Shown here in pieces: positions 24,014 to 32,251 of a stretch of 64,000 bases of DNA. Within the stretch, counting starts at the first letter, position 1. Every line of letters begins with the position of its first letter. Where the stretch lies: NCBI RefSeq assembly GCF_000282975.1, contig NZ_ALJC01000107.1, positions 90,490 through 154,489 of the forward strand, in the 5' to 3' direction. Made by a program: the position numbers and the translations under genes. This DNA is from Pseudomonas psychrophila HA-4 (GTDB lineage: Bacteria > Pseudomonadota > Gammaproteobacteria > Pseudomonadales > Pseudomonadaceae). The notes below the pieces were generated by a model. That model had not been told where the DNA came from and made no database searches. It saw only the letters and a program-made list of their open reading frames with translations.

Positions 24014-24478
24014 ATGCGTAAGACCGTACTGTTAGTTGCAGCTTTTTCGACCATGACAGTTTTGCTGGGCGGTTGCGCTTCGAACTTGAGCGGCGACACT
24101 TACTCGCGTGATGAAGCGCGACGCGTACAAACGGTCCGTATGGGCACCATCGAGTCCCTGCGTCCGGTACAAATTGAAGGCACCAAGACTCCAATCGGCG
24201 CCGCTGCGGGTGCTGTGGTGGGTGGCGTGGGTGGTAGCGCCATCGGTGGCGGCCGTGGCAGCATCGTGACCGCTGTGATCGGCGCCGTGGCGGGCGGTCT
24301 GCTGGGTTCGGCAGCTGAGTCAGGCCTGACCAAGACCCAAGGCGTAGAAATTACGGTACGTGAAGATGACGGCAGCACCCGTGCCTATGTGCAGCAGGTT
24401 CAAGAGAACGAAATCTTCCGCGTTGGCCAGCGTGTTCGCATCATGACCGTTGATGGCACCAGCCGCGTCAGTGGCTAA
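24014..24478 (+). CDS. SlyB/Pcp-like glycine-zipper outer-membrane lipoprotein
   Basis: A 154-residue lipoprotein: signal with lipobox VLLGGCAS, then a glycine-zipper membrane stretch (PIGAAAGAVVGGVGGSAIGG, then AVIGAVAGGLLGSAAE), then a small beta domain (VEITVREDDGSTRAYVQQ, then VGQRVRIMTVDGTSRV). This layout matches SlyB and 17-kDa-antigen-like proteins. SlyB proteins stabilise the outer membrane under stress; here that is family knowledge only. A strong terminator follows directly. Confidence 0.88.
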   Translation: MRKTVLLVAAFSTMTVLLGGCASNLSGDTYSRDEARRVQTVRMGTIESLRPVQIEGTKTPIGAAAGAVVGGVGGSAIGGGRGSIVTAVIGAVAGGLLGSAAESGLTKTQGVEITVREDDGSTRAYVQQVQENEIFRVGQRVRIMTVDGTSRVSG

Positions 24479-24500
24479 TTCAACGCGTGTGCGTTAAAAC

Positions 24501-24536
24501 AAAACCCCGATCAGTGCGAGCTGATCGGGGTTTTTT
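24501..24536 (+). terminator. Intrinsic terminator after the SlyB-like gene
   Basis: CCCCGATCAG and CTGATCGGGG make a 10-bp stem with a 6-base loop, preceded by A4 and followed by T6. It works on both strands and separates the convergent PAP2-like gene. Confidence 0.92.
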
Positions 24537-24577
24537 ATGCGATTCAGGAAGGCATGGTAGCGGTGGGTTGAACTGCC

Positions 24578-25177
24578 TTACGACGACCGCTTGAAGGCAT
24601 GTTCGGCCCCCGAGAGCGTTGTCGCTATCTTATCTAGCAGCCCTTCTGCTGTCAGTTTTGGAACGTAACTGCCCACCAATACCACCACTAAACCCATTGC
24701 CAGCAGTGGACGTGGGATTTTGCCCATATCGTCCTTTTTGATCGCCAGCAGGAACACGCAGGCGGCACCCGTGCCGATCAGTGCGCCAGCGATGGCTTCA
24801 GGCAGTGGATGGATGGTGTGGGCGACATAGGCGATGCTGAACCACCACGTAGCCAGCAACCCGAGGCCGAAAACTGGCCAGCGCAAGCGAGTGTCTAACT
24901 GTTGGCACAGCAGGCTTAGCATGACGGTGAACACCAAGCAGGCATTCATCGCATGGCCGCTGAACACATCAATACCTAGGTGATCGAGGCCAATCCCCCA
25001 GCCCTTGAACAGCACTTTGCTCACGGCCACGATGAAATAGGCAGAAAACAATACGCCGAGCCATAACAGGGCGATTTTCTTCGAAGCGCCAGCCCACAGC
25101 CAGACGGCAACCACCAACGCCGCGGGGAACATGACGGAAATACTCGCGTACTGCACTATTTGATACTTGGCGTCCAT
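24578..25177 (-). CDS. Divergent PAP2-superfamily membrane protein
   Basis: A 199-residue protein with about five membrane helices. FSGHAMNACLVFTVMLSLL resembles phosphatase motif C2 (PSGH), and YVAHTIHPLPEAIAGALIG resembles C3 (SRxxxxxHxxxD). In C3 the Arg is missing and Asp is Glu; the C1 RP pair is also missing (KVLFKGWGIG instead). It could be a degenerate phosphatase or a related non-catalytic protein. It lies 52 bases from nhaA, same strand. Confidence 0.6.
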   Translation of the reverse strand: MDAKYQIVQYASISVMFPAALVVAVWLWAGASKKIALLWLGVLFSAYFIVAVSKVLFKGWGIGLDHLGIDVFSGHAMNACLVFTVMLSLLCQQLDTRLRWPVFGLGLLATWWFSIAYVAHTIHPLPEAIAGALIGTGAACVFLLAIKKDDMGKIPRPLLAMGLVVVLVGSYVPKLTAEGLLDKIATTLSGAEHAFKRSS

Positions 25178-25229
25178 GTTTCACTCGTTTAGCGGTTGAA
25201 TCGCAATAGGGGCAACATTAAAGCGTCGG

Positions 25230-26411
25230 TCAGGCGTCAGCTTGTTTGCGACTGAAGAAGGCGGTGACGGTGTAGCCAATCAAGGCAGCCAGAATTGAGC
25301 CCGTCAGGATACCCATGCGGTCCATGCCCACGTAGTCGCTGCTGCCCGGCACAAACGCCAGTGAGCCAACGAACAGGCTCATGGTGAAGCCGATACCGCA
25401 CAAAATTGCCACGCCAAACAACTGGCCCCAGTTTGCGCCGGTCGGTAATGCCGCAAGGCCGGTTTTGATGGCGAACCAGGTGAGGCCAAACACACCCACG
25501 GTTTTACCGATCAGCAAGCCAGCGGCAATCCCCAACGGTACGTGGTGTACAAAGCTGTGCACATTGACGCCCGTGAACGATAGGCCTGCATTGGCAAAGG
25601 CAAACAGCGGCAGAATGGCGTAAGCCACCCAAGGGTGCAGAGCGTGCTCAATGGTCATTAACGGTGAAGGCTCGGAGTTTTTGGTCCGCAGTGGTATGCA
25701 GAACGCCAACGTCACACCTGCCAGCGTGGCGTGGACGCCGCTTTTGAGCACGCAGACCCATAGAATAAGGCCGATGATCATATAAGGCGCGACCTTGATC
25801 ACGCCCATGCGGTTCATCAGGATGAGCACCACCAAACACGCCGCGGCCAGTAGCAATGAGACACCGGACAATTCGCTGGAGTAGAACACCGCAATTACGA
25901 TGATGGCGCCCAGATCGTCGATGATTGCCAGTGTCATCAGAAACAGTTTGAGCGAGACAGGTACCCGCTTGCCCAGCAAGGCTAGTACGCCGAGGGCGAA
26001 AGCGATGTCGGTGGCCATGGGGATCGCCCAGCCGTCGAGGGCGTCCGGGAAGTCCCGGTTGAGGTACCAGTAGATAAGCGCCGGAACCACCATTCCGCCC
26101 ACCGCCGCCGCACCGGGCAGTACTACCTGTGAGGGCTTGGATAAATGGCCTTCGAGCACTTCGCGTTTGACCTCAAGGCCAATCAGCAGAAAGAACAAGG
26201 CCATCAGGCCATCGTTGATCCACAGGAGCGAAGGTTTGGCAATTTGAAGAGCACCAATCTGCACGGCTACAGGTACATCCAGAAAGGCCGTGTAGTAGTG
26301 CGAAAGCGGGGAGTTGTTGATGATCAACGCCAGAGCCGCAGCCGCAATCAGCAGCAGACCGCTGGCAGCTTCCATCTGAAAAAAACGAGTGAAAGTGCTA
26401 CGCAGAGGCAA
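25230..26411 (-). CDS. nhaA: Na+/H+ antiporter NhaA
   Basis: A 393-residue inner-membrane antiporter that expels Na+ in exchange for H+. Key features are ATDIAFALGVLALLGKRVP with the first essential Asp, and LAIIDDLGAIIVIA with the paired Asp. About 12 helices are visible. The complement has GGAG seven bases before a TTG at 26411, chosen as start; a GTG lies 36 bases upstream at 26447. Length from the TTG matches the family (about 390). Confidence 0.93.
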   Translation of the reverse strand: MPLRSTFTRFFQMEAASGLLLIAAAALALIINNSPLSHYYTAFLDVPVAVQIGALQIAKPSLLWINDGLMALFFLLIGLEVKREVLEGHLSKPSQVVLPGAAAVGGMVVPALIYWYLNRDFPDALDGWAIPMATDIAFALGVLALLGKRVPVSLKLFLMTLAIIDDLGAIIVIAVFYSSELSGVSLLLAAACLVVLILMNRMGVIKVAPYMIIGLILWVCVLKSGVHATLAGVTLAFCIPLRTKNSEPSPLMTIEHALHPWVAYAILPLFAFANAGLSFTGVNVHSFVHHVPLGIAAGLLIGKTVGVFGLTWFAIKTGLAALPTGANWGQLFGVAILCGIGFTMSLFVGSLAFVPGSSDYVGMDRMGILTGSILAALIGYTVTAFFSRKQADA

Positions 26412-26580
26412 GGTGGCTCTCCATCGAGTAGTTAGAAGGTGCAACACCCTAACCTGTGCGGATAGTTGTTAAAACAAAAAATATATTCTTTATTGTTATA
26501 AGCAACGGTTTGATTCCACGTCGCTCAAGAGATTAGCAGCTGTGCATCAACGTCAGTCAGTAAAGGATGAGCAGGCCCTT

Positions 26581-26641
26581 GTAGTGAGCTGGCTCGCGAT
26601 CTTCTAAACGATCAAAAGATCGCGAGCCAGCTCGCTCTTAC
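26581..26641. repeat. REPIN-type inverted repeat with GATC core
   Basis: GTAGTGAGCTGGCTCGCGATCTT and its near-perfect inverse face each other around a 12-base spacer. The inner part shares the GCGATC/AAAAGATCGC core of the hairpin at 20473; the GCTCGCGAT part is as in the REPIN at 7370. It is located just after the stop of the FAD oxidoreductase gene. Confidence 0.85.
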
Positions 26642-26650
26642 GGGGTCTGC

Positions 26651-28261
26651 TTATGCGTCGATACCGAGGATGTCGCGTGCCACGGCTTCAGCAATGCGGA
26701 TACCGTCGACACCGGCCGACATGATACCTCCGGCATAACCTGCGCCTTCACCCGCGGGGAACAGGCCTTTGACGTTAAGGCTCTGCATGGATGCATCACG
26801 GGTCATGCGCAGTGGCGACGAGGTGCGGGTTTCGATGCCGGTCAGCACAGCGTCGTGCATCGAGAAACCGCGAATCTGCTTCTCGAACGCAGGCAGTGCT
26901 TCGCGAATGGCGTCAATGGCGTAGGCCGGCAAGGCCAGCGCCAAATCACCCAGGGAAACCCCCGGCTTATAAGAGGGCTCAACGCTGCCCAGCGCTGTCG
27001 ACGGTTTGCCGGCGATAAAGTCGCCAACCAGCTGCGCGGGGGCTTCGTAGTTGCTGCCACCCAGCACATACGCGTGAGCTTCGAGTTGCTCTTGCAACTC
27101 GATGCCGGCCAGCGGCCCGCCCGGATAGTCTTCTGGTGTGATGCCGACCACGATGCCGGAGTTGGCATTGCGTTCATTGCGCGAGTATTGGCTCATGCCG
27201 TTAGTGACAACGCGGCCCGGCTCGCTGGTGGCGGCCACGACGGTGCCGCCTGGGCACATGCAGAAGCTGTAGACCGAACGCCCGTTTTTGGCGTGGTGCA
27301 CCAGTTTGTAGTCGGCAGCGCCCAGTTTAGGGTGGCCGGCGTATTTGCCTAGGCGCGCACTGTCGATCAGCGATTGCGGGTGTTCAATTCGGAAACCGAC
27401 CGAGAAGGGCTTGGCTTCCATGTACACGCCACGGCCGTGGAGCATGCGGAACGTGTCGCGAGCACTGTGGCCCAGCGCCAAGATCACGTGGCGTGCGTTC
27501 AGTTGTTCGCCGTCGGCAAGCATGACGCCTGTCAGTTGCCCGTCTTCAATCAGCACGTCAGTCACGCGCTGTTGAAAACGCACTTCGCCACCCAGCGCGA
27601 TGATCTGCTGACGCATGTTTTCGACCACGCCAGTGAGGCGGAATGTGCCGATGTGCGGTTTGCTGACGTAGAGGATCTCTTCGGGGGCGCCCGCTTTGAC
27701 AAACTCGTGCAGCACTTTGCGGCCATGGTGTTTCGGGTCTTTGATCTGGCTGTAAAGTTTGCCGTCAGAGAATGTCCCTGCGCCGCCTTCACCAAACTGC
27801 ACGTTGGACTCAGGGTTGAGCACGTTTTTACGCCACAGGCCCCATGTGTCTTTGGTGCGCTGGCGCACTTCGGTACCGCGCTCAAGGATGATCGGTTTGA
27901 AGCCCATTTGTGCCAGCAGCAGCCCGGCGAAAATACCGCATGGGCCAAAGCCCACCACAATCGGGCGTTCATTCAAATCGTGCGGGGCCTGGCCGACGAC
28001 TTTGTAGCTGACATCCGGCGCCGGATTGACGTTACGGTCATCGGCAAATTTAGTGAGCAGCGTGGCTTCATCGCGTACAGAGAGGTCGATGGTGTAGATG
28101 AAGCACAATTCGGAGGTTTTTTTACGCGCATCGTAGCTGCGCTTAAACAAGGTGAAATCGAGCAGATCATCGCTGGCGATGCCCAGGCGCTGCACGATGG
28201 CAGGGCGCAGGTCTTCTTCGGGATGGTCGATCGGCAACTTGAGTTCGGTGATTCGTAACAT
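26651..28261 (-). CDS. FAD-dependent dehydrogenase of unknown substrate (COG2509-like)
   Basis: A 536-residue flavoprotein. The dinucleotide-binding motif VVGFGPCGIFAGLLLAQMGF lies at about residue 105 (GxGxCG variant). The N-terminal 95 residues form a ferredoxin-like domain (MLRITELKLPIDHPEEDL), and the second FAD motif is GLFPAGEGAGYAGGIMSAGVDG near the C-terminus. Conserved CMCPGGTVVAATSEPG may contact substrate. It resembles annotated uncharacterised FAD dehydrogenases. No functional neighbour helps. It sits in its own transcript, with the REPIN after its stop. Confidence 0.82.
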   Translation of the reverse strand: MLRITELKLPIDHPEEDLRPAIVQRLGIASDDLLDFTLFKRSYDARKKTSELCFIYTIDLSVRDEATLLTKFADDRNVNPAPDVSYKVVGQAPHDLNERPIVVGFGPCGIFAGLLLAQMGFKPIILERGTEVRQRTKDTWGLWRKNVLNPESNVQFGEGGAGTFSDGKLYSQIKDPKHHGRKVLHEFVKAGAPEEILYVSKPHIGTFRLTGVVENMRQQIIALGGEVRFQQRVTDVLIEDGQLTGVMLADGEQLNARHVILALGHSARDTFRMLHGRGVYMEAKPFSVGFRIEHPQSLIDSARLGKYAGHPKLGAADYKLVHHAKNGRSVYSFCMCPGGTVVAATSEPGRVVTNGMSQYSRNERNANSGIVVGITPEDYPGGPLAGIELQEQLEAHAYVLGGSNYEAPAQLVGDFIAGKPSTALGSVEPSYKPGVSLGDLALALPAYAIDAIREALPAFEKQIRGFSMHDAVLTGIETRTSSPLRMTRDASMQSLNVKGLFPAGEGAGYAGGIMSAGVDGIRIAEAVARDILGIDA

Positions 28262-28379
28262 GACTGAGTCCAGTATCGGGGCCAGGTAAACCCCGGCAGC
28301 CTTTTGCGAACCGGGGATTATAAGCGGCTTCGACCCCGAGGGTCAGGGTAAAACTGCAATCTGTGGTTACAGTTGTCGC

Positions 28380-29051
28380 TTAGTCGTTACGTGCGCCGCC
28401 GAAATAGCCGCAACCGCGTTGAACCTGACCATTGACTCGCAGTTCGGCTGCCAGGTGCTGCACGCTGCCATTAACGCTGTCGGTGCAGCGCTGCGGGGCG
28501 ACCCACAACTCAATCCGCTGATTGTTGGCTTCGGTAGACAGCGAGAAGCGACCATCACCGACTTGCTCTTCTACATAAGGCAGTGCCAGGTCTGGCTGGC
28601 CTTCACGTTTGAGCACCATGCCTTTGCCTCCCGCTTGTACTTCCCACGCAGGCCCGTTGCCGCTGGCGTTGACGGTCTGTTGTTTGAAGTTAGGGTCTTG
28701 GCAGGCAGAACTGCTGCGTTCTAGGCGGTACAGCTGCTGCACCTGTACTTCGCCGTTGGCGTCGGAGGCTTTGGCGGTGACAAAACGGCCACGAATATCG
28801 GCGAACAGCTTGCCTGGCTTGTCAGGCATATCCGTCGCGTCTTGTACGAGCGTGGTTGTGGCACCGTCACGCACTTCATAGCGCTGTTGTCCGACGCACG
28901 GTTGGAAAATCAGTTGGCCATTGGATGAAACCAGCTCGCCTTGCAAGCGGGTCAGCCCGGCGTTGGTATCGGCAGGTTTGCTGTTGAACATTTGGCAGCC
29001 CGCGAACACGGGCAACAGAGCGACTAGAGCGAGGGAACGGGCAGCGCGCAT
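28380..29051 (-). CDS. Lipoprotein with COG3650-like domain
   Basis: A 223-residue protein from the second of two adjacent Met codons (the first is at 29054). The lipobox LVALLPVFAGCQ gives a lipoprotein. Two beta-rich halves follow. The second (about 130-224: GNGPAWEVQAGGKGMVLKRE, and later the GSVQHLAAELRVNGQVQRGC segment) resembles the COG3650/META-like envelope domain. Three Cys in the mature domain may form disulfides. Role unknown. Confidence 0.7.
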   Translation of the reverse strand: MRAARSLALVALLPVFAGCQMFNSKPADTNAGLTRLQGELVSSNGQLIFQPCVGQQRYEVRDGATTTLVQDATDMPDKPGKLFADIRGRFVTAKASDANGEVQVQQLYRLERSSSACQDPNFKQQTVNASGNGPAWEVQAGGKGMVLKREGQPDLALPYVEEQVGDGRFSLSTEANNQRIELWVAPQRCTDSVNGSVQHLAAELRVNGQVQRGCGYFGGARND

Positions 29052-29151
29052 CATTGGGACTCCTGACTAATGCCGCCACGTTACTTAGGCTTGCTCTGCA
29101 TCACAAGCCTAAACCCATCGCCGCCTTGAGCCGCGGCGACAGGATTTGGAA

Positions 29152-29751
29152 TTAGCCCACCTGATAGGTTTGCCCGGTCTGCAGGCCTTCGACGCTTTTG
29201 GCGTAGGCCAGCGCCACGTCGGCACCTGAAACCGGTTTGAAGCCGCGGAAGTATGGCGCGTACTTATCCATGGCTTCTGCCAGTACGGTTGGGCTGACCG
29301 AGTTCACCCGCAGGCCGCGTGGCAATTCGATGGCCGCCGCCCGGACAAAGCCGTCGAGCGCAGCATTGACCAGTGCTGCCGAGCTGCCAGTGCGAATGGG
29401 CTCGCGGTCAATGACTCCGCTGGTGAAGGTGAACGACGCATTGTCGTTGGCGTACTCACGCCCGATTAGCAGCAAGTTGACCTGGCCCATCAGTTTGTCC
29501 TGCAACCCCAAGGCAAAATCGGTTTCGCTCATGTCGGCCAAGGGTACGAAGTTGACGTTGCCAGCCGCGCAGACCAGTGCGTCAAAGCGCCCGGTCTGTT
29601 CGAACAATAAGCGAATCGAAGCACTGTCACTGATATCAACCTGAAAATCGCCGCTTTTGCGGCCAATCCGCACGATCTCGTGGCGCGCCGAGAGCTCGCG
29701 ATCAATGGCTGAACCGAGGGTGCCGTTAGCGCCGATCAACAGGATTTTCAT
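29152..29751 (-). CDS. Short-chain dehydrogenase-like protein lacking the YxxxK pair
   Basis: A 199-residue Rossmann protein. GANGTLGSAIDREL is the NAD(P)-binding turn and DISDSAS the second binding loop. A Ser-like TSGVIDREP is present, but where SDRs have Tyr-xxx-Lys the sequence is SAALVNAALDGF, so both residues are gone. It may be a non-catalytic or specialised family member. It is divergent from a LysR regulator gene with 104 bases between the chosen starts, suggesting it is the regulator's target. Confidence 0.75.
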   Translation of the reverse strand: MKILLIGANGTLGSAIDRELSARHEIVRIGRKSGDFQVDISDSASIRLLFEQTGRFDALVCAAGNVNFVPLADMSETDFALGLQDKLMGQVNLLLIGREYANDNASFTFTSGVIDREPIRTGSSAALVNAALDGFVRAAAIELPRGLRVNSVSPTVLAEAMDKYAPYFRGFKPVSGADVALAYAKSVEGLQTGQTYQVG

Positions 29752-29855
29752 TGGGTATTCCTTGAATGAGGAGGTGTAGGCTCAGTCTAGTAGTGGTTTT
29801 TGCAGGCGATAAGCGCACTAATAGGCAACCTTTGGTTTTTATATGGAAACAATCC

Positions 29856-30740
29856 ATGAGCGAGATGGATGACCTGGCGGCGTTTGCGGTGTTGGTCGAT
29901 GCAGGGAGTTTTACCTTGGCAGCTCAACAGTTGGGGTGCAGTAAAGGGCAATTGTCCAAACGCATCAGTCAGTTGGAGTCCCAGTTCTCAGTGGTATTGC
30001 TGCATCGCACGACACGACGCTTGAGCCTGACTGCTGCGGGCGCTGCCTTACTGCCGCAAGCGCAGGCGCTGGTCGTGCAAGTGGAGAGGGCGCGACAGGC
30101 GTTGGCCCGGCTCAAGGACGACATAGCGGGGCCGGTCCGGCTGACCGTGCCAGTGTCGCTGGGCGAAACCTTTTTTGACGCCTTGCTGCTGGAATTCTCA
30201 CGCGACTATCCGCGGGTACAGATTGAGCTGGAGCTGAACAACAGTTACCGCGACTTGTCGCGTGAGGGGTTTGACCTGGCGATTCGATCAGAGGTGGGCA
30301 GCAGTGAGCGGCTGGTGGCGAAATTGGTTCTCAACTGGCATGAAATAACCTGCGCCAGCCCCGCTTATCTTGAGCAATACGGCGAGCCGACAACGCCCGC
30401 GCGATTGGTTGAACATCGCTGCCTGCTTAACAGCCATTACAGCGGTCGCGAAGAGTGGCAATACCACCAGCAGCATGAACTGCATAAGGTGCGGGTGTCG
30501 GGACCGTTTGCCAGTAATCACTACAGCTTGTTGAAAAAAGCCGCGTTGATCGGCGCGGGTATCGCACGTTTGCCGTCCTACATGCTCCAGGCTGAATTGG
30601 CAGACGGGCGTTTGCGCGAATTACTGCTCAACTACCAGACGCGCAGCAACCCGATGTACCTGGTGCATCCCTACCAAGGCGGCTTGCCCAAGCGCACGCA
30701 AGTACTGGCGGATTATCTGGTGCAGTGGTTTAAACAATGA
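29856..30740 (+). CDS. LysR-type transcriptional regulator
   Basis: A 294-residue LTTR. The N-terminal winged HTH is clear (MDDLAAFAVLVDAGSFTLAA, then CSKGQLSKRISQLE), followed by a periplasmic-binding-like effector domain. The start MSEMDDLAAF at 29856 is the family-typical one; the in-frame upstream codons lack LTTR character. It is divergent from the SDR gene, the usual LysR-target layout, and ends in a bidirectional terminator against livF. Confidence 0.9.
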   Translation: MSEMDDLAAFAVLVDAGSFTLAAQQLGCSKGQLSKRISQLESQFSVVLLHRTTRRLSLTAAGAALLPQAQALVVQVERARQALARLKDDIAGPVRLTVPVSLGETFFDALLLEFSRDYPRVQIELELNNSYRDLSREGFDLAIRSEVGSSERLVAKLVLNWHEITCASPAYLEQYGEPTTPARLVEHRCLLNSHYSGREEWQYHQQHELHKVRVSGPFASNHYSLLKKAALIGAGIARLPSYMLQAELADGRLRELLLNYQTRSNPMYLVHPYQGGLPKRTQVLADYLVQWFKQ

Positions 30741-30765
30741 AAAACGGCCCCGAAGGGCCGTTTTT
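30741..30765 (+). terminator. Bidirectional terminator between lysR-type gene and livF
   Basis: AAAACGGCCC and GGGCCGTTTT are separated by a CGAA loop, with A/T runs on both sides. It begins at the stop of the regulator gene and lies 17 bases past the stop of livF on the other strand. Confidence 0.9.
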
Positions 30766-30781
30766 GTAGGACAGGGCAGGG

Positions 30782-31483
30782 TTAGCCGCCTAGGTAAGCG
30801 TCACGCACTTTTGGATCGCTGAGCAATTGCTCGCCAGTGCCCTCCATCACGACTCGGCCGTTTTCCAGTACGTAGGCGCGGTCAGCAATTTTAAGCGCCT
30901 GGTTGGCGTTTTGTTCCACCAAAAACACCGTCACCCCTTCATCGCGCAGTTGTTCGATGATGTCGAAAATCTGCTGAATGATGATCGGTGCCAAGCCCAA
31001 GGAGGGTTCGTCGAGCAATAACAACTTAGGCTTGCTCATCAGCGCCCGACCAATGGCGAGCATTTGTTGCTCACCACCGGACATGGTGCCGCCACGTTGA
31101 TTGAAGCGTTCCTTCAGGCGCGGGAAAAGGTGCAGCACCTTGTCCATTTGCACTTGGTAGTCGTGCTTCTCGGTAAAGAATCCACCCATGGAGAGGTTCT
31201 CTTCCACGGTCAGACGGGCAAATATCCGACGGCCCTCAGGCACCACCGCGATGCTCTTGCGCATGATCTGCGCCGAGCTCAAACCCACCAGTTCTTCGCC
31301 CATGTAGCGAATACTGCCGCTTTGGGCTTGTGGCGAGCCACACAGGGTCATCATCAAGGTCGACTTGCCAGCACCGTTAGCGCCGATCAAGGTCACGATT
31401 TCACCTTGGCGCACTTCGACGTTGACGCTGTGCAGCGCCTGGATCTTGCCGTAGAAGGTCGAGACGTTTTCAAATTGCAGCAT
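30782..31483 (-). CDS. livF: Branched-chain amino-acid ABC transporter ATPase LivF/BraG
   Basis: A 233-residue ATPase. Walker A GANGAGKST, signature MSGGEQQMLAIGRALMSKPK and Walker B LLLLDEPSLGLAP are all intact. With LivG it powers uptake of Leu/Ile/Val. It begins directly where livG ends (31484), and is the last gene of the braC-livHMGF order. Confidence 0.94.
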   Translation of the reverse strand: MLQFENVSTFYGKIQALHSVNVEVRQGEIVTLIGANGAGKSTLMMTLCGSPQAQSGSIRYMGEELVGLSSAQIMRKSIAVVPEGRRIFARLTVEENLSMGGFFTEKHDYQVQMDKVLHLFPRLKERFNQRGGTMSGGEQQMLAIGRALMSKPKLLLLDEPSLGLAPIIIQQIFDIIEQLRDEGVTVFLVEQNANQALKIADRAYVLENGRVVMEGTGEQLLSDPKVRDAYLGG

Positions 31484-32251
31484 TTACGCTTCCCCCAAAT
31501 AGGCTTTGATCACTTCAGGGTTGTCGCGGATTTGCTCCGGGGTCCCGTCGGCCAAAGGTGTGCCCTGATTGATCACCACGATATGGTCGGAAATGCTCAT
31601 GACCAGTTTCATGTCGTGCTCAATCAACAACACCGTGGCGTTGTGCTCGTTGCGCAAAACGCTGATCAGCGCCTTGAGGTCTTCGGTTTCCTTGGGATTC
31701 AGACCGGCTGCCGGTTCGTCGAGCATGAGGATGCGCGGGCGCGTCATCATGCAGCGGGCGATTTCTAGGCGGCGTTGCTGCCCGTAGGCCAAGGTACCCG
31801 CGGGTCGGTTGGCGAACTCGGTCAGGTTGACTTTGTCCAGCCAATACGCGGCGTATTCCATGGCATCACGTTCGCTTTTGCGGAACGCCGGGGTCTTGAA
31901 CAAACCCGCCAAAAAGTTGGTGTTGAGGTGACGATGCTGAGCAATTAGCAGGTTCTCAACGGCCGTCATGTCCTTGAACAAACGCACGTTCTGGAAGGTA
32001 CGAACCACGCCTTTACGGGCGATTTCATGCCCAGCCAACCCTTGAATGGCCTCGCCATCCAGCAGGATGGTGCCTGCTGTTGGTTTGTAGAAGCCAGTCA
32101 GGCAGTTGAACACGGTCGTTTTACCGGCGCCGTTAGGGCCGATCATCGACACAACTTGTTTTTCCTTGACGGTGAGGCCCACGCCGTTCACCGCCAACAA
32201 GCCGCCAAAGCGCATGCTCAGGCCGCTGACTTTCAATATCTCGCGGCTCAT
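31484..32251 (-). CDS. livG: Branched-chain amino-acid ABC transporter ATPase LivG/BraF
   Basis: A 255-residue ATPase with Walker A GPNGAGKTT, signature-type LAYGQQRRLEIARCM and Walker B ILMLDEPAAGLNP. The family-specific C-terminal extension follows. It overlaps livM by 4 bases (32248-32251). Confidence 0.94.
   Translation of the reverse strand: MSREILKVSGLSMRFGGLLAVNGVGLTVKEKQVVSMIGPNGAGKTTVFNCLTGFYKPTAGTILLDGEAIQGLAGHEIARKGVVRTFQNVRLFKDMTAVENLLIAQHRHLNTNFLAGLFKTPAFRKSERDAMEYAAYWLDKVNLTEFANRPAGTLAYGQQRRLEIARCMMTRPRILMLDEPAAGLNPKETEDLKALISVLRNEHNATVLLIEHDMKLVMSISDHIVVINQGTPLADGTPEQIRDNPEVIKAYLGEA

Noticed and set aside
27374..28258. 294-codon plus-strand ORF opposite the FAD oxidoreductase
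   Set aside because: Antisense to a conserved enzyme and without any recognisable motif.
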